Below, piece by piece: positions 17,498 to 25,166 of a DNA stretch of 64,000 nucleotides (positions are counted from its first letter, which is position 1; the number at the start of each line of letters is the position of its first letter). Both the position numbers and the translations under genes were made by a program. Source of the stretch: Lysobacteraceae bacterium (GTDB lineage Bacteria > Pseudomonadota > Gammaproteobacteria > Xanthomonadales > Xanthomonadaceae); assembly GCA_023954075.1 (NCBI GenBank), contig JAMLIV010000014.1, positions 18,613 through 82,612 on the forward strand, given 5' to 3'. The notes below the pieces were generated by a model that ran no database searches, was not told where the DNA came from, and was given only the letters and a program-made list of their open reading frames with translations.

Positions 17498-17710
17498 TTA
17501 CGACTTTGCAAGCACTTGGTACGCCTGCTCAGGATGCGCCGGTACAAGGTCGCGAGCGGCGGCGGATGCCCGGCCGGCCTTGATGGACTGCACGACCGGA
17601 TGGTTGACCAGGTGCTCGGGCACCGAGGGCAAAACTGCTCCGTGGAGTGCAGCCAAGACGAGATCGCGGAGCACGTACCAATCGGGCTCGGGAATGTTGC
17701 TTCCGTACAC
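17498..17710 (-). CDS. Cassette 4: small soluble protein of unknown function
   Basis: A 70-residue protein with GTG start placed seven bases after GGAGG; an in-frame TTG farther upstream would lie in the neighbouring attC and is less likely. The sequence is helical and acidic to neutral, without Cys or membrane segments; no family recognised. About 35 bp separate the stop from the attC core. Confidence 0.45.
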   Translation of the reverse strand: MYGSNIPEPDWYVLRDLVLAALHGAVLPSVPEHLVNHPVVQSIKAGRASAAARDLVPAHPEQAYQVLAKS

Positions 17711-17728
17711 CTCGATGCCTCCTCTGGG

Positions 17729-17791
17729 GCCTAACGAAGCCAATCAGCGGGCGCGCGCTTTTTGCGATCCGCTGTATTGGCATGGTTAGAT
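17729..17791 (-). repeat. attC 3 (intact, 63 bp, different sequence type)
   Basis: Cores GCCTAAC (17729-17735) and GTTAGAT (17785-17791) flank arms GCCAATCAGCGG and CCGCTGTATTGGC, which pair with one extrahelical base, around a GC-rich loop. It differs from the IS-targeted type, pointing to a separate origin of this cassette. Confidence 0.82.
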
Positions 17792-17853
17792 GCAGCGACG
17801 CCGTTTTTGCCAACCCGAGCTGGCTTGCGACGCAGAAAAGACGTAGCCACGCG
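17792..17853. other. 3' non-coding part of cassette 3
   Basis: These 62 bp separate the stop of the cassette 3 gene from its attC. A further GCTAACC follows the gene at 17853, so part of a second, degenerate core site may be present. No gene seen. Confidence 0.35.
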
Positions 17854-18237
17854 CTAACCCCTCATCAAACGTTCTCGAAGGAGCAAAACGAATGGCAACA
17901 CAACAATAGGCGCAAACAGATAAGCCAGAGCAGATCCGCGCAGATCAGTCAGCATTATTAAAAGACCCAGAATTAAGCTGAACGCGAAGCCGACGATATG
18001 CTGCCTGCGCCGAAATCGCGCTTCTTCGTGCTCCGTGAGAATGACTGGCGATGACCTCGGGTTCACGATCGCGTTCCCGACCCCTAAGGCAACGAGACTG
18101 CCGAAAAGCAGTAACGTGATTCCCGAGGGAACGGTTTCGGCACGCACGGAATTAGCAACAACAAAAACAGATAGGAGCAATCCGAGCGTAGCCGCGACCA
18201 CGCGCCAGAATTTTCGTTCTTTAGCTGTAGGTTCCAT
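17854..18237 (-). CDS. Cassette 3: small integral membrane protein
   Basis: A 127-residue protein with about four hydrophobic segments in two pairs (near residues 14-30, 36-55, 77-95 and 98-117), separated by a charged stretch rich in Arg and His (EHEEARFRRRQH). The ATG (MEPTAKERKF) lies just inside the cassette; the longer reading enters IS copy D. No family recognised; likely inner membrane. Confidence 0.55.
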   Translation of the reverse strand: MEPTAKERKFWRVVAATLGLLLSVFVVANSVRAETVPSGITLLLFGSLVALGVGNAIVNPRSSPVILTEHEEARFRRRQHIVGFAFSLILGLLIMLTDLRGSALAYLFAPIVVLPFVLLLRERLMRG

Positions 18238-18286
18238 TTGGCATCTAACGCCTGAATTAAGCCGCGCCGCGGCGGCGTCAGCTTGA

Positions 18287-19772
18287 TGATCGAATGGACT
18301 CCTCCCGCGCCCCACAGGCTGATGAGCCAGACTGGGGTTCTCGCCGCCAGACACGGGATCACGAGAGGAGTCCGCCATGAACGCTACCCACCAAATCCAC
18401 CCGAACCAGCTTCCGCCGTCATGCTTGCCATTGATCTTGCCAAAGGATGTCTACGAACTGGCCTTCGCCGATGCCGCCGGGCAGATTGTCGAAACGCAAG
18501 CGGCTCAAGCGCCGGGCCGTTTGCCAAGTGCCTGGAGAATCGCACGGCGCTGCGCATCGTGATGGAGGCTTGCGGCTCGGCCCATGCCTGGGCGCGACGT
18601 TTTGCCCGGCTTGGGCATGATGTGACGCTGCCTGCCCAGCACGTGGCGCCCTACGTTCGGCGCAACAAGACCGATCGCGCCGATGCTGCGGCCTGCTGGA
18701 GGCGGCACCCCGGTGCCGGTGAAAACGCCGGAGCAACAAGGCACGCAGGGCCTGCATCGCATCCGCGAACACCACAAGGCGCAGCGCACGGCGGCGATCA
18801 ATACCGTGCGCGGCCTGTTGCGCGAGTTCGCATCGCCATTCCCGGCGGGGCCGATAAGGTTCGCCAGCCAGCTGGCGCTGGAAGGTGCGTGCGATATCCC
18901 GATGGCGCTGCGCCACGCGCTGGCGGCGTGCTGGATCCAGATCACCGACCAGGCCGAAGCGATGGATGCCATCGAAATACAACTGGCTGATTTTGCCAGG
19001 CGCGACACCCGCTGCCAGCGCCTGATGGCCGCCAGCGGCGTGGGCCATCGGCCACGGCGATGAGTGCGGGCATTGGCGACTTTGCACGCTTTCCATCCGG
19101 GTCGGCACTTCGCCAGTGCGCTGGGTTTGACCCCGCGTGAGTATTCCAGCGGCGGCACGCGCACAAGCTCCGGACGCATCACCAAGCAGGGCGATGTGTA
19201 CCTGCCACGCTGTTGATCCCACGGCGCGCCTCGGCGCGGTGGTGGCCGCTACGGCCAAGCGCGATCAGCCGCTGGATCGCACCCAACAATGGGCGCTGGC
19301 TCTGGCCGAACGAAAGCCACAACAAAGCCGCCGTGGCGTTGGCCAACAAGGTGGCCAGACGGCTGTGGGCCGCTGAACACCACGGCACCAGTTTCGACCC
19401 CGAACGTCAGCCGGCGCAGCCCTGCGCGGCCTGATCCCCTTCCACTTCAACCGCAGCACCGCGTCACGCAGTACCGCAGCACCGTTCCAGACCTTTTGAT
19501 GTTGCAAGCCTCAACTCATGCAAGCGTGTCGGTCCCCGAAGCAGCCAAGCCGATAACTATTCTGGTCCGTGGCCGTTAATGTCGGCCCTGCTTGCGGATT
19601 CCATGATGGCTCGGGGAATACCCACCGCAAAGCCGAATACACGAATGCACCACTCCCGCCTTGCCGGGGTTGAAGCAGAGGCATCAGCAGGTGAAAAGCC
19701 GAGAATCAAACCGCCGTGAAGCTGCCGCTTCACACTGTCCTGCCGTCAGGGGTTGACGGAGGAGTCCATACA
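18287..19772 (+). mobile_element. IS1111-attC-type insertion sequence, copy D (heavily degenerate)
   Basis: Same element with intact sub-terminal repeats (18294-18305; 19758-19769), but about 50 bp shorter than copies B and C through dozens of small deletions and some insertions spread over its length. Substitutions are few by comparison. Insertion site and orientation are as in the other copies. Confidence 0.85.
18377..19433 (+). pseudogene. IS110-family transposase, copy D, many frameshifts
   Basis: The ATG is followed after five codons by a frameshift (extra C), and the conserved blocks then alternate between frames: MEACGSAHAWARRFARLGH, GLHRIREHHKAQRTAA, IEIQLADFARRDTRC. No functional protein is possible as written. 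Confidence 0.85.
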
Positions 19773-19795
19773 TGAATTGTTAGGCACTACCGACG

Positions 19796-20341
19796 CTATA
19801 GTTTGGCTCTTGCGGCTTCTACAAAAGCTTTGAGCTCCTGAAGCTGAGGCGCCTTCAAATAGGCGGTTGATTTACCGATACGACCGCTCGAAACGGCAAT
19901 GTTAAGCTGGCCACTGTTGTCATTGAACGCAGTGACTCGGAAGTCGCCCTTCGTTCTGTACTCGGCTTCGAAGTTCTCGAATGACGTAACTTCCTTCGTG
20001 GCCTTGCCGATGTACTCAAGGCCTTGAAGCAGACTTTCGATCTCTTCAGCGTCGATAAACGATGTGTTCTCCCGTTCTAGCCGACTCGTCTCTTTAACGG
20101 AAATGCTGATCCCGGTCACCCGCTTCCCTAAATTGGAAGCGTCACGGAATTCACGCGCGTCGACTGTGATAACTCCCCCGAGGCCGCGAACCGTGCCGGC
20201 AGTGGTGTACCCACGAACAACTACGGTTCCGGTTGTTGCTTGGAAGGCTTCGAGCTTCGTCGCAGGCTCCGGAGGAGCTTGCTCCTGGGAAAAAACGAGC
20301 GGCGACACCAAAGCCAGAATGACACTTGCTATGTAACGCAT
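19796..20341 (-). CDS. Cassette 2: secreted protein of unknown function
   Basis: A 181-residue protein with a signal peptide (MRYIASVILALVSPLVFSQ, cleavage near residue 18). The rest is a soluble alpha/beta domain without cysteines; LEAFQATTGTVVVRGYTTAG and LLQGLEYIGKATKEVTSFE are distinctive. AGGAGG precedes the ATG. No family recognised. It is the second cassette from the attI end and has its attC interrupted by copy D. Confidence 0.6.
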   Translation of the reverse strand: MRYIASVILALVSPLVFSQEQAPPEPATKLEAFQATTGTVVVRGYTTAGTVRGLGGVITVDAREFRDASNLGKRVTGISISVKETSRLERENTSFIDAEEIESLLQGLEYIGKATKEVTSFENFEAEYRTKGDFRVTAFNDNSGQLNIAVSSGRIGKSTAYLKAPQLQELKAFVEAARAKL

Positions 20342-20404
20342 GAAAACCTCCTGTAGTGCCTAACACCTGAGTTAAGCCGCGCCGCGAAGCGGCGTCGGCT
20401 TGAA

Positions 20405-21921
20405 TGATCGAATGGACTCCTCCCGCGCCCCACACGGCTTCGATGAGCCAGACTGGGGTTCTCGCCGCCAGACACGGGATCACGAGAGGAGTCCGCCATG
20501 AACGCTACCACCAAATCCACCCGAACCGCAGCTTCCGCCGTCATGCTTGCCATTGATCTTGCCAAGGATGTCTACGAACTGGCCTTCGCCGATGCCGCCG
20601 GGCAGATTGTCGAACGCAAGCGGCTCAAGCGCGGGCCGTTTGCCAAGTGCCTGGAGAATCGCACGGCGCTGCGCATCGTGATGGAGGCTTGCGGCTCGGC
20701 CCATGCCTGGGCGCGACGTTTTGCCCGGCTTGGGCATGATGTGACGCTGCTGCCTGCCCAGCACGTGCGCCCCTGTTCGGCGCAACAAGACCGATCGCGC
20801 CGATGCTGCCGCCTGCTGGGGCGGCGCTGCGGCGATATTCGCCCGGTGCCGGTGAACGCCGGAGCAACAAGGCACGCGGGCCTGCATCGCATCCGCCCGA
20901 ACACCACAAGGCGCAGCGCGGCGGCGATCAATACCGTGCGCGGCCTGTTGCGCGAGTTCGGCATCGCCATTCCCGGCGGGGCCGATAAGGTGCGCCCGGC
21001 CACTGGCGGCGCTGGAAAGATGGCGACAACGAGTCATCCCGATGGCGCTGCGCACGCGCTGGCAGCATGCTGGATCAGATCACCGACCAGGCCGAAGCGA
21101 TGGATGCCATCGAAATACAACTGGCTGATTTTGCCAGGCGCGACACCCGCTGCCAGCGCCTGATGGCCGCCAGCGGCGTGGGCCTGATCACGGCCACGGC
21201 GACTGAGTGCGGGCATTGGCGACTACACGCTTTCCATCGGGTCGGCACTTCGCCAGTGCGCTGGGTTTGACCCGCGTGAGTATTCCAGCGGCGGCACGCG
21301 CAAGCTCGGACGCATCACCGCAGGGCGATGTGTACCTGCGCACGCTGTTGATCCACGGCGCGCGCTCGGCACTGGTGGTGGCCGCTACGGCCAAAAGCGC
21401 GATCAGCCGCTGGATCGCACCCAGCAATGGGCGCTGGCTCTGGCCGAACGAAAAGGCCCTGCAAAGCCGCCGTGGCGTTGGCCAACAAGGTGGCCAGACG
21501 GCTGTGGGCCGCTGAAACACCACGGCACCGGTTTCGACCCCGAACACGTCAGCCGGCGCGAAGCCTGCGCGGCCTGATCCCCTTCCACTTCAACCGCAGC
21601 ACCGCGTCACGCAGTACCGCAGCACCGTTCCAGACCTTTTGATGTTGCGCCTCAACTCATGCAAGCGTGTCGGTCCCCCGAAGCAGCCAAGCCGATAACT
21701 ATTCTGGTCCGCGTGGCCGATTGAATGTCTGGCCCTGCTTCGCGGATTCCATGATGGCTCGGGGAATACCCACCGCAAAGCCGAATACACGAATGCAACC
21801 GCTCCCGCCTTGCCGGGGTTGAAGCAGAGGCATCAGCAGGTGAAAAGCCGAGAATCAAACCGCCGTGAAGCTGCCGCTTCACACTGTCCTGCCGTCAGGG
21901 GTTGACGGAGGAGTCCATACA
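20405..21921 (+). mobile_element. IS1111-attC-type insertion sequence, copy E (degenerate)
   Basis: Perfect sub-terminal repeats (20412-20423; 21907-21918) bound a copy whose first 350 bp match the intact elements and whose middle third is full of one- and two-base indels. The non-coding tail is nearly intact with CCAAGCCGA at 21687-21695. Confidence 0.85.
20498..21578 (+). pseudogene. IS110-family transposase, copy E, frameshifted
   Basis: The first 90 residues match copies B and C exactly, including D20 and E63. The first break falls just before the KTDRADA block, near 20773; more frameshifts follow. Catalytic D100, D103 and the Tnp20 serine lie out of frame. Confidence 0.85.
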
Positions 21922-21928
21922 TGAATTG

Positions 21929-22798
21929 TTAGCCGTGAATCGCTTGAGCTACCACAATGCTCTGGAAGTCAGACTCCCTAAGTATGCGGATTTGAACGCC
22001 TTGGCTGATCAGCTCCTCGGCTTTGATGTGCTTGGAACTCTTGGACTTTCCGTTGAGCTTGGTGATGTCCTGGTCGCCGACTATGAGCAGAGTGGTCTTC
22101 TTGGTAACAGAAGCGCCAACATCACACCCGGCTCTTGCAGCGAGGTCAGCGGCCTCACGGCGCGGAATGGCAAGTGAGCCGGTAAAGACTGCGACGTTGC
22201 CGAAGAGAGGACCCTCAGTGTTGCCGTCACGGGTGATGGGTTGAGCAGTTGAAAGGTCTATGGGTCGTTGTACCCGAGCGCACCAATCGTCGATGGTTAG
22301 TCCGGCATGAGCGCTAGCTCTGCACAGGACTTCGCCCGCCGCGCGGGCATCTTCGAGTGCATCGTGATGCTTGAAATCAATGCCCAAGAATTTGGCTACG
22401 TTACGAAGGCCGTAACCCGTAGCGGCGAACTTCTCCGGCCAAGCGCGACGCACCACGCGAGCGGTGTCTAGCCAACGACAGTCAATCTGCTCTAAACGAT
22501 ACTTCTCACATGCCAGAGTGGTTGCGGCACGATCAAACGGGGTGTGGCAAGCGGCCACGTTTCCGGAGAGCAAAGCGCGTAACTCTGCAATCACGGCTGG
22601 CCATTTTGGAGCGCCTTTTACCGTTTGCTCGTCTATGCCGTGTATCGAGACATTGAAATCGTCAAACTCATCTTCCGGATCAACAAGAGTTGACCAAGAC
22701 TTGGTGTGTGCGCCATCTTCGAAGAATGCGACGCCTACCTGGCAGATGCTAGAAAGGTCAGCGTTGGCAGTCTCTACGTCAATTGCTGCAAATCGCAT
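21929..22798 (-). CDS. Cassette 1: DnaQ-like DEDDh exonuclease with C-terminal BRCT domain
   Basis: A 289-residue protein. Residues 1-170 form a 3'-5' exonuclease fold: FAAIDVETAN with D7 and E9, a central Asp in ACHTPFDRAAT, and HDALEDARAAGEVL with the His and last Asp. Residues about 195-280 look like a BRCT domain (FTGSLAIPRREAADLAARAG, VTKKTTLLIVGD). Such nucleases act in DNA repair or processing. The start MRFAAIDV has GGAGG five bases upstream, better than the ATG four codons earlier. It is first after attI, the position with highest expected expression. Confidence 0.8.
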   Translation of the reverse strand: MRFAAIDVETANADLSSICQVGVAFFEDGAHTKSWSTLVDPEDEFDDFNVSIHGIDEQTVKGAPKWPAVIAELRALLSGNVAACHTPFDRAATTLACEKYRLEQIDCRWLDTARVVRRAWPEKFAATGYGLRNVAKFLGIDFKHHDALEDARAAGEVLCRASAHAGLTIDDWCARVQRPIDLSTAQPITRDGNTEGPLFGNVAVFTGSLAIPRREAADLAARAGCDVGASVTKKTTLLIVGDQDITKLNGKSKSSKHIKAEELISQGVQIRILRESDFQSIVVAQAIHG

Positions 22799-22814
22799 CG
22801 CAACCTCCATTCAC

Positions 22815-22949
22815 GGCTAACTACAATTCGACCCCATGCGTCAGCCTAACTCTGCAGCCTAATCCCGCCGTTTACGGACGGCGCAAAGCAAAAGTCTTAG
22901 CCGAAACAAGGGGTTGTTCTGATCGTGCAGCCTATCCAGTCAGCCTAAT
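22815..22949 (-). other. attI-like recombination region
   Basis: Between the first cassette and the integrase remnant lies a core-type GGCTAAC (22815-22821). Beyond it CAGCCTAAC (22842-22850) and CAGCCTAAT (22855-22863 and 22941-22949) recur, with a looser copy near 22928. Repeated integrase-binding motifs beside the crossover core are the expected layout of attI. No convincing Pc promoter was recognised. Confidence 0.6.
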
Positions 22950-22984
22950 CCTGGGGCGTTTCTTGGCAGGTTGGAGGCTGGGCT

Positions 22985-23227
22985 ATGGATGGATGGTCAC
23001 ACGGCAGGAAGGACATCGCAAGACTGGCGGCGTCAGGTGCGCGACAGGGGCCGCGCCTGCTGGACGAGGTGCGCGGCAGGCTCCGCCGGCTCGGGTTGGC
23101 GCGACGTACCGAGGAGGCATACGTCGGCTGGATTCGACGCTTCATTCTCGCCAACGGGAAACGGCATCCGCGCGACCTGGGCAAGCGCGAGGTGGCCGGT
23201 TGCGCCTTGCGACCGGCGCGCATCTGA
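22985..23227 (+). pseudogene. intI: Integron integrase intI, truncated N-terminal remnant
   Basis: Eighty codons remain. GPRLLDEVRGRLRRLG, RRTEEAYVGWIRRFI and GKRHPRDLGKREV are the start of IntI proteins (core-binding domain); after that the sequence is unrelated and stops. IntI proteins are about 320-340 residues, and the whole catalytic domain with the R-H-R-Y residues is missing. It points away from the cassettes, as intI genes do. The array can no longer be shuffled by its own integrase, though an integrase elsewhere could act. Confidence 0.85.
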
Positions 23228-23252
23228 TGGTCTTGGAAAACACCGTCACCCA

Positions 23253-23266
23253 ATGACAATCGTCAT
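23253..23266. promoter_or_regulatory. Palindrome upstream of the ABC exporter, candidate response-regulator operator
   Basis: ATGAC-AATC-GTCAT is a perfect 5-4-5 inverted repeat 80 bp before the ATPase start. Dyads of this size suit dimeric NarL/LuxR-type regulators, and the operon encodes one. Binding is inferred. Confidence 0.45.
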
Positions 23267-23346
23267 CTTCATTGCATGAAAGCTGCCACTGATCCGGGCA
23301 GCGCCTGCGCGCGAGCATGGCGGCGTGTTTCTTCGAGGATCCCGCG

Positions 23347-24273
23347 ATGATGCAACCCGCTCCACTGTTGGCCCGGCTTCATGCCGTGCGCAAGCGTTAC
23401 GGCAAGGTGACGGCGCTGGCCGACATTGATCTTTCCGTTGCCGCCGGTCAGGTGCTGGCCCTGCTCGGCCCCAACGGCGCGGGCAAGAGCACGGCGATTT
23501 CGCTGCTGCTTGGCCTCTTGCATCCGGATGCCGGCGAAGTGACGCTGTTTGGTGCCAGCCCGCAGCACACCACCACGCGCCAGCACATCGGCGTGATGCT
23601 GCAACACGCCACGTTGCCGGCAACGTTGAAGGTGCGCGAGCTGATCGATCTCACACGCAGCTATTATCCGACTCCGCACGATCTCGAAACCTGCGCCCGC
23701 ATTGCCGGCGTTGCCGATCTGCTCGATCGTCGTTACGGAAAACTCTCGGGCGGCCAGCAGCGGCGCGTGCAGTTTGCCTTGGCGATCTGTGGCCGGCCCG
23801 CGCTGTTGTTTCTGGATGAACCCACCACCGGGCTGGATATCGATGCCCGCCGCGCCATCTGGGCCTCGATCCGTGCCCACGTTGCCGACGGCGGCGCGGT
23901 GCTTTTGACCACGCACTATCTGGAAGAAGCCGAGGCGCTGGCCGACCGCGTCGCGGTGCTGGGCGGCGGCAGCATCCTGACCGAAGGCAGCGTGGCGGAT
24001 ATCTGCGCCCGCATTGGCCAGCGCCGCATCCGCTGCCTCAGCGCGCAGGTGCCCGAGGCGCTGACGCGCTGGCCCGGCGTGATCGAGGCGCGCCGCGACG
24101 GCCCGCGCATCGAAATCATCACCGACGCCGCCGAAGCCGTGCTGCGCCGCCTGCTGGCCGAGGACGCCGACCTGAGCGAGCTGGAAGTCGAGCGCGCCGG
24201 GCTGACCGAGGCCTTTCTGCAGCTGACCGGCAGCGGGCCTGCGGCCGCTGCGCCGATCAGGGAGGCCGCATGA
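23347..24273 (+). CDS. ABC transporter ATP-binding protein (ABC-2 exporter)
   Basis: A 308-residue ATPase. Walker A GPNGAGKST is at 41-49, signature LSGGQQRRV near 133-141, Walker B LLFLDEPTTGLD and H-loop TTHYLEEAE. The C-terminal 90 residues form the extra domain common in drug or antibiotic exporters of this class. The start MMQPAP was chosen over an upstream reading for its better spacing to GAGGA. The stop overlaps the permease start (ATGATGA). Confidence 0.9.
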   Translation: MMQPAPLLARLHAVRKRYGKVTALADIDLSVAAGQVLALLGPNGAGKSTAISLLLGLLHPDAGEVTLFGASPQHTTTRQHIGVMLQHATLPATLKVRELIDLTRSYYPTPHDLETCARIAGVADLLDRRYGKLSGGQQRRVQFALAICGRPALLFLDEPTTGLDIDARRAIWASIRAHVADGGAVLLTTHYLEEAEALADRVAVLGGGSILTEGSVADICARIGQRRIRCLSAQVPEALTRWPGVIEARRDGPRIEIITDAAEAVLRRLLAEDADLSELEVERAGLTEAFLQLTGSGPAAAAPIREAA

Positions 24274-25034
24274 TGAACGCGCTCGCCCGAACCCGCCCCG
24301 CCCGTTCGCCATGGCGCGCGTACTGGAACGAGGCGCACTACGAGTTCATCCGGCTCTGGCGTACGCCGGCGTTCTCGCTGCCGGCGCTGCTGTTTCCGGC
24401 GATGTTCTACCTGCTGTTCGGCGTGCTGATGGGTCGTGGCAACATCCATGCCGCCACCTTCCTGCTCGCCAACTACGGCGTGTTCGGGGTGATGGGCGTG
24501 GCCCTGTTCGGTTTCGGCGTGGTGCTGGCCGAGGATCGCGAGCACGGGCTGCTGACGCTCAAGCGCGCCCTGCCGATGCCGCGCGGTGCATACCTCGTTG
24601 CCAAGATGGCGATGGCGCTGCTGTTCGCGGCCATCGTGTCCCTGCTGCTGATGCTGCTGGCGGCCGGCATGGCAGGTGTCGCGCTTGCGCCAACGCAGTG
24701 GCTGATGCTGTTTGTGATCAACGCTCTCGGCGTGCTGCCCTTCGCCGCACTCGGGATGTGGCTGGGAACGCATTTTTCCGGATCGTCCGCCGTGGGCGTC
24801 ATCAACATGGTGTACCTGCCGATGTCGTTCCTCTCCGGTCTGTGGATGCCGCTGTCGATGTTTCCCGGCGTGTTCACCACGCTCGCGCCGCTGTGGCCGG
24901 CCTGGCATCTGAGCCAGATCGCGCTGAAGGTGATCGGCGCCGACGCTGGCCGACCATTGGTGCTGCATGTCGCTGTTCTGGCCGCGGTGACGGCGGCGTT
25001 CTTCTTTCTCGCCTTGCGCCGGTTGGCGCGCTGA
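24270..25034 (+). CDS. ABC-2 type transporter permease
   Basis: A 254-residue membrane protein with six hydrophobic segments, the second to fifth between about residues 60 and 195, typical of ABC-2/DrrB-like permeases. MSFLSGLWMPLSMFP before the last periplasmic loop is characteristic. Translationally coupled to the ATPase gene. The following genes encode a membrane sensor kinase and regulator, so the pump may answer membrane stress or a lipid signal, as in DesKR-type loci. Confidence 0.9.
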   Translation: MMNALARTRPARSPWRAYWNEAHYEFIRLWRTPAFSLPALLFPAMFYLLFGVLMGRGNIHAATFLLANYGVFGVMGVALFGFGVVLAEDREHGLLTLKRALPMPRGAYLVAKMAMALLFAAIVSLLLMLLAAGMAGVALAPTQWLMLFVINALGVLPFAALGMWLGTHFSGSSAVGVINMVYLPMSFLSGLWMPLSMFPGVFTTLAPLWPAWHLSQIALKVIGADAGRPLVLHVAVLAAVTAAFFFLALRRLAR

Positions 25035-25112
25035 GGCCATGAGGGGATGCCGGGGACGTAACATGTCTGCGCCTTTCATTCCTCCAAATCCACCAGCCTC
25101 CCCGCATCCCAA

Positions 25113-25147
25113 CCCTCTCCTCTCCGCGTCAATGGCGGGGGAGAGGG
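25113..25147. repeat. Hairpin repeat between permease and kinase genes
   Basis: CCCTCTCC and GAGAGGG arms with inner CCGC/GCGG pairing make an imperfect stem-loop in the 132-bp gap. It may be a REP-like element or an attenuator; no T-run follows on the coding strand. Confidence 0.4.
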
Positions 25148-25166
25148 AGCAACAAGGTCGCCGCAT

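Larger units (their letters stand above)
18243..19785 (-). repeat. attC 2, split by IS copy D
   Basis: Left half 18243-18286 starts with core ATCTAAC and shows a shortened hairpin (loop bases missing compared with its relatives); right half 19773-19785 ends in GTTAGGC. The missing loop bases are part of the indel pattern that covers copy D. Confidence 0.75.
20358..21934 (-). repeat. attC 1, split by IS copy E
   Basis: Left half 20358-20404 (core GCCTAAC, hairpin GCCGCGCCGC/GCGGCGTCGGC) and right half 21922-21934 (core GTTAGCC) form the attC of the first cassette. Confidence 0.8.

Noticed and set aside
8923..22984. Regularly recurring repeats that could suggest CRISPR
   Set aside because: Spacing is 0.3-2.8 kb, units are attC hairpins or whole IS copies, and no short direct repeats with spacers or cas genes are present.
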